Source: JAZGEG01 sp964346665
GTDB lineage: Archaea > Aenigmatarchaeota > Aenigmatarchaeia > QMZP01 > QMZT01
Reading direction: 5' to 3'
Length of the DNA stretch: 8,655 nucleotides
Assembly: GCA_964346665.1 (NCBI GenBank)
Contig: CAYFVC010000003.1
Span: 1-8,655, forward strand
The number at the start of each line of letters is the position of its first letter. Position 1 is the stretch's first letter. The notes beneath the pieces are model-generated. The model ran no database searches. It was not told where the DNA came from and worked only from the letters and a program-made list of their open reading frames with translations. Shown piece after piece: positions 6,278 through 8,655 of the stretch. The translations under genes were made by a program, and so were the position numbers.

Positions 6278-6291
6278 TTTACATATGTAAA
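6278..6291. repeat. 14-base perfect palindrome in the transaldolase leader
   Basis: TTTACATATGTAAA reads the same on both strands. It lies directly upstream of the transaldolase ribosome site (AGGTGAG, 6275-6269). It could be a second operator site, a small RNA stem over the ribosome-site region, or chance in AT-rich DNA. Confidence 0.45.
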
Positions 6292-6303
6292 CATGACTTG
6301 CCG

Positions 6304-6338
6304 TGACACAGGTTTCACCTGTGTCAACCTGTATATTA
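6304..6338 (-). promoter_or_regulatory. Candidate promoter and operator of the transaldolase gene
   Basis: A TATA-like TAATATAC (minus strand, 6338-6331) begins right after the rpe stop codon and predicts a transcription start near 6310. That falls inside a perfect inverted repeat: arms TGACACAGGT (6304-6313) and ACCTGTGTCA (6317-6326) around TTC. A third copy of the inner half-site, ACCTGT, occurs at 6327-6332, exactly 10 bases (one helical turn) from the copy in the right arm, and touches the TATA element. This is the layout of a repressor operator. No U-run follows the dyad on the minus strand, which argues against a simple rpe terminator. Confidence 0.55.
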
Positions 6339-6341
6339 CGA

Positions 6342-7013
6342 TTATTTCTCAACTCTATTTAAAACTTTATTCGAGCGCTCACGAATAACCCTGAGCTCCT
6401 CCTTTGGATTCTTACTGCCGAATATAGCAGACCCAGCGACCAGGATTTTCGCTCCCGCCTCCGCGACCTCCGAACAATTCTCCCTGTTTATCCCTCCATC
6501 AACCTCTATCTCGAAATCCAGATTCCTTTCTTTTGCGAGCGCTTTCAGTTCCCTTATTTTCGGGACAACCTCTGGCATGAACTTTTGACCTCCGAAACCC
6601 GGTTCGACACTCATGACAAGAACCAGATCGACCTTATCCAAAACGCTTTCGATTTCTTTCACGCTCGTTTTCGGCTTAATCGAAATCCCTACCTTACAGT
6701 TGTTTTTCCTTATGAGTCCCAAAAGCCCCTCCAAATCCTCGCACGCCTCTGCGTGTATCGTTATCAAGTCCGCTCCGGATCTAGCGAAATCTTCCACGTA
6801 TTTTCCCGGGTTCTCGATCATGAGGTGAACATCCAAGAACTGTTTCGTTATCTTCCGCAGAGCTTTCACGATTAGGGGCCCAATTGTTATGTTCGGGACG
6901 AAATGCCCATCCATCACGTCAACGTGTATCCACTCCGCTTCCCTAACCAGATCTATCCCCTTCTCTAGGCAAGAGAAATCAGCCGAAAGTATTGAAGGCG
7001 CGATTTTAATCAT
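6342..7013 (-). CDS. rpe: Ribulose-phosphate 3-epimerase
   Basis: A 223-residue TIM-barrel enzyme of normal family length that interconverts ribulose-5-phosphate and xylulose-5-phosphate in the cytosol. The start IAPSILSADF (4-13) is diagnostic. The metal and catalytic residues are in place: H30 and D32 in HVDVMDGHFVPN, H63 in DVHLMI, and D172 in VDGGIN (171-176). MSVEPGFGGQKF (134-145) is the mobile loop and the GxGG phosphate-site region. The ATG at 7013 has no ribosome site. A TATA-like AATTTAAATT centred about 24 bases upstream implies a leaderless message. It diverges from rpiB and is followed by transaldolase, so all three visible genes of the pentose phosphate branch lie side by side. 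Confidence 0.96.
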   Translation of the reverse strand: MIKIAPSILSADFSCLEKGIDLVREAEWIHVDVMDGHFVPNITIGPLIVKALRKITKQFLDVHLMIENPGKYVEDFARSGADLITIHAEACEDLEGLLGLIRKNNCKVGISIKPKTSVKEIESVLDKVDLVLVMSVEPGFGGQKFMPEVVPKIRELKALAKERNLDFEIEVDGGINRENCSEVAEAGAKILVAGSAIFGSKNPKEELRVIRERSNKVLNRVEK

Positions 7014-7070
7014 CTTTTAGATTTGACTTCGCAATTTAAATTTTTTATATCAGCTTTCGAAAGTATTAGC
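7014..7070. promoter_or_regulatory. Compact divergent promoter region between rpe and rpiB
   Basis: Only 57 bases separate the two start codons. The palindromic AATTTAAATT (7033-7042) can act as the TATA element for rpe, centred about 24 bases from its ATG. The adjoining TTTTTATAT (7042-7050) can serve rpiB, centred about 25 bases from its ATG at 7071. Both transcripts would be leaderless. A perfect 10-base palindrome, CTTTCGAAAG (7054-7063), sits between the rpiB TATA element and its start and is a weak operator candidate. Confidence 0.6.
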
Positions 7071-7523
7071 ATGAAAATCGCGATTGGTTCTGATCACGCA
7101 GGTTACGAACTGAAAGAGAAGATAAAGGAGTTCCTGAAAGAGAATAAATACGAGTTCGAGGACTTCGGAACGGATTCAAGCGATTCAGTGGATTACCCAG
7201 ACTTCGCTAAAAGGGTTTCAGAAGCCGTAATAGGGGGTTTCAACTTCGGGATTCTGATATGCGGGAGCGGGATAGGAATGAGCATGGCCGCCAATAAATT
7301 CCCGGGGGTACGAGCGGCATTCTGCATGAATCCCGAACTAGCGAAAGCCAGCAGAGAACACAACAACGCGAACGTCCTGACCTTGGGGGCTAGATTTATC
7401 GGAGAAGACCTAGCGAAGAAAATAGTCAAAACATTCCTCGAAACGGAATTCACGGATGAGGAACGCCACATAAAAAGGGTGAAGAAAATAGGCGAACTGG
7501 AATCTGTTTTCCGTGCAAGGTAA
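7071..7523 (+). CDS. rpiB: Ribose-5-phosphate isomerase B
   Basis: A 150-residue enzyme of the RpiB/LacAB family, normal in length, that interconverts ribose-5-phosphate and ribulose-5-phosphate. Visible motifs are IGSDHAGYELK (5-15), with D8 and H9 contacting substrate; DYPDFA (41-46); ICGSGIGMSMAANK (63-76), with C64 as the active-site base; and REHNNANVLTLGAR (95-108), with H97. I start at the ATG at 7071 because the family begins exactly at MKIAIGSDHAG and the promoter geometry agrees. An upstream ATG at 7023 would lie inside the TATA region. The neighbours rpe and transaldolase support a pentose phosphate role. An allose-phosphate isomerase activity, known in some relatives, is less likely here. 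Confidence 0.95.
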   Translation: MKIAIGSDHAGYELKEKIKEFLKENKYEFEDFGTDSSDSVDYPDFAKRVSEAVIGGFNFGILICGSGIGMSMAANKFPGVRAAFCMNPELAKASREHNNANVLTLGARFIGEDLAKKIVKTFLETEFTDEERHIKRVKKIGELESVFRAR

Positions 7524-7526
7524 ACT

Positions 7527-7549
7527 TTTTATAATATGAGCAAATATTA
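7527..7549 (+). promoter_or_regulatory. Promoter of the RHH-nucleotidyltransferase gene, with a small inverted repeat
   Basis: TTTTTATAAT (7527-7536) is centred about 25 bases before the ATG at 7556 and predicts a leaderless transcript. This fits the absence of a ribosome site and supports translation from the ribbon-helix-helix domain. An inverted repeat, TAATAT (7532-7537) and ATATTA (7544-7549) with a 6-base spacer, overlaps the TATA element and could be an autoregulatory site. In such AT-rich DNA it may be chance. Confidence 0.5.
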
Positions 7550-7555
7550 CTTTGT

Positions 7556-8398
7556 ATGAAGGAAAGGATCACGCTCACGATTGACAAAAAAATTATCGAA
7601 AAGATTGACAGGTTAGTCGATGGGATAAACATAAGAAATCGTTCGCACGCGATTGAACTCATTCTTTCCAAACACATGAATTTCAGGGAGTTAAAAACGG
7701 CTCTCGTCCTATGCGGAGGGGAGGGGACGAGGCTGAGGCCGATAACATACGAGATGCCGAAAGCACTAGTCCCGGTTCACGGAAAACCGCTGATAGAACA
7801 TATCTTCGACCTCCTGAAGAAATACAGCGTGAGTGATGTCGTACTCTCGGTTGGCCACATGAAGGAGAAGATCATAAGCGAGAAAGACAACTGGTCAAGG
7901 CTTGGCATGAACCTCTCATTCGTGGAGGAACAAAAACCTCTGGGGACGGGTGGACCTCTAAGGCTCGCAAAGGACAAGCTAACCAAAACGTTCATAGTTT
8001 CAAACGGTGACGAACTCAAGAACATAAACGTAATGGACATGTACGAATCCCACAAGAGAAACCGTGCGCTAGCGACAATCGCTCTCACAACTGTTAGCGA
8101 TCCGAGCCAGTACGGTGTCGCTCGCCTGGAAGGTAGCAGGATAATAGAATTCGTTGAGAAGCCCAAGAAAGGCAAGGCCCCCTCAAACCTCATAAACGCC
8201 GGTTTCTACATAATAGAACCCGAAGTTGCGGAGATGATCCCGAAGGGGAAGGTCTCACTCGAAAAACAGATATTCCCTAAGTTGGCGAAAATGGGAAGGC
8301 TTTTCGGTTTCCACTTCAGCGGGCAGTGGTTCGATACAGGAAACCTCAAAAGATACGAGCACGCCCTCAAGGAGTGGAGAGGGATAAAATCTGATTAA
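7556..8398 (+). CDS. Ribbon-helix-helix (CopG-like) domain fused to a sugar-1-phosphate nucleotidyltransferase
   Basis: A 280-residue two-domain protein. Residues 1-41 match a ribbon-helix-helix (RHH) DNA-binding fold: a beta strand RITLTI (4-9), helix A (10-22), a loop with Asp-Gly, and helix B opening NRSHAIELILSK (28-39). Residues 47-275 are a short NDP-sugar pyrophosphorylase without a left-handed beta-helix tail. Motifs are LCGGEGTRLRPIT (52-64) with K69 after Pro, LGTGGP (129-134), NGD (150-152) with metal-binding D152, VEKP (200-203), NAGFY (214-218) and WFDTG (258-262) with the second metal Asp D260. It would join a nucleoside triphosphate to a sugar-1-phosphate. RmlA-like, mannose-1-phosphate guanylyltransferase-like or UTP-glucose-1-phosphate-like specificity cannot be separated by eye. 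The fusion is continuous, with no frameshift. The next ATG (7676) has no promoter or ribosome site. The RHH part may give regulation, DNA tethering or dimerisation. Confidence 0.88.
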   Translation: MKERITLTIDKKIIEKIDRLVDGINIRNRSHAIELILSKHMNFRELKTALVLCGGEGTRLRPITYEMPKALVPVHGKPLIEHIFDLLKKYSVSDVVLSVGHMKEKIISEKDNWSRLGMNLSFVEEQKPLGTGGPLRLAKDKLTKTFIVSNGDELKNINVMDMYESHKRNRALATIALTTVSDPSQYGVARLEGSRIIEFVEKPKKGKAPSNLINAGFYIIEPEVAEMIPKGKVSLEKQIFPKLAKMGRLFGFHFSGQWFDTGNLKRYEHALKEWRGIKSD

Positions 8399-8414
8399 AT
8401 ATAAATTTTTAAAC
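8397..8414 (+). promoter_or_regulatory. TATA region of the L10e gene
   Basis: AAATATAAATTTTTAAAC starts inside the stop codon of the preceding gene. It holds two overlapping TATA candidates, with transcription expected near 8428-8436. The leader would be roughly 55-65 bases, longer than for other genes here. It contains a tiny stem, ACAC-GAA-GTGT, upstream of the ATG, and a weak ribosome site, AAGGGA (8478-8483). Confidence 0.45.
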
Positions 8415-8491
8415 CAATATCACAATATATACGAATACCAACTAACGTATGACGCACACGAAGTGTACATCTCTCGAAAGGGACGATAGCC

Positions 8492-8655
8492 ATGGCGCTC
8501 AGATCAGCGAAGTGTTACAGAAAGCTGGAGAAACCTTACACCAGGGTATCTATGAAGAAGCCCAAGAGGAGTTATGTTAAGGGCGTTCCAGCCTCCAAGA
8601 TCCACAGGTTCGAGACCGGAAAACCAAAACCCCAGTTCACCACAAAGATGTTCCT
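8492..8655 (+). CDS. rpl10e: Large-subunit ribosomal protein L10e (uL16 family), 3' part outside window
   Basis: The first 54 residues of archaeal L10e, the homologue of eukaryotic RPL10 and bacterial uL16, which sits near the peptidyl-transferase/A-site tRNA region of the 50S subunit. The start MALRSAKCYRKLEKPYTRVS and the following KKSYV-like KRSYVKGVPASKIHRFETG are typical. Family members are roughly 165-175 residues, so about a third is visible. The start at 8492 matches the conserved family N-terminus. Another ATG at 8449 is in a different frame. The gene follows the nucleotidyltransferase by 93 bases with its own TATA region and need not be functionally related to it. Confidence 0.95.
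   Translation, partial: MALRSAKCYRKLEKPYTRVSMKKPKRSYVKGVPASKIHRFETGKPKPQFTTKMF

Noticed and set aside
6304..6326. Reading the transaldolase-promoter dyad as an rpe terminator
   Set aside because: No U-run follows on the minus strand, and archaeal termination depends mainly on U-tracts. An operator fits the TATA spacing better, though an RNA hairpin in a read-through message is not excluded.
6266..6352. N-terminal extension of transaldolase from an ATG at 6352
   Set aside because: The added 29 residues match nothing in the family, overlap the end of rpe and cover both dyads and the ribosome site of the shorter start.
7023..7070. Upstream start at 7023 for rpiB
   Set aside because: It lies within the promoter region, and the added residues are absent from the RpiB family.
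7777..8193. Minus-strand open frame inside the nucleotidyltransferase gene
   Set aside because: It is an antisense shadow of a conserved coding region with intact catalytic motifs.
8449..8580. 44-codon open frame overlapping the start of L10e
   Set aside because: It is out of frame with L10e, has no ribosome site and encodes nothing recognisable. Most of it is a shadow of the ribosomal gene.
1..8655. CRISPR array, tRNA or IS element
   Set aside because: No regularly spaced repeats, no cloverleaf-like sequence in the short gaps and no transposase frame were seen.

Overview
The window is from an archaeon. Evidence: TATA-box promoters, several placed so that the transcript would begin at the start codon; strong Shine-Dalgarno sites in other genes; the chromatin protein MC1; archaeal pilins with very short class III signal peptides; and the start of ribosomal protein L10e (the archaeal uL16). 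The lineage cannot be fixed from this sequence. MC1 is best known from Methanosarcina relatives and haloarchaea, but the compact, moderately AT-rich layout would also fit a DPANN-type or other poorly sampled euryarchaeal genome (inference).

Left region (1-3521, minus strand): five tightly packed genes for small proteins anchored by an N-terminal membrane helix. Four carry an MKG-type prepilin-peptidase signal. Their stop/start junctions overlap, abut or lie within 60 bases, so they form one operon, read from 3521 down to 650. It looks like a set of minor pilins or a pilus-tip assembly. Four of the five are rich in N-glycosylation sequons. Just downstream on the same strand is a coiled-coil protein that runs off the left edge.

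Middle (3522-4038): a divergent promoter region with a 17-base inverted repeat next to the pilin promoter, then the MC1 gene on the plus strand, followed by a T-rich terminator.

Right region (4039-8655): UDP-sugar dehydrogenase (ugd), transaldolase and ribulose-phosphate epimerase (rpe) lie on the minus strand. Ribose-5-phosphate isomerase B (rpiB), a ribbon-helix-helix/sugar-nucleotidyltransferase fusion and L10e lie on the plus strand. rpe and rpiB diverge from a 57-base shared promoter region. Transaldolase, Rpe and RpiB form most of a non-oxidative pentose phosphate branch (no transketolase is visible). Ugd and the nucleotidyltransferase make activated sugars, plausibly for the surface glycans that would decorate the pilin-like proteins (inference).

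The most unusual gene is 7556-8398, a DNA-binding-type ribbon-helix-helix domain fused in frame to a sugar-1-phosphate nucleotidyltransferase. The next most notable items are the pilin-like operon and the inverted repeats in the pilin and transaldolase promoters. No gene-free stretch exceeds about 155 bases. I saw no tRNA, rRNA, CRISPR array, insertion sequence or transposase.
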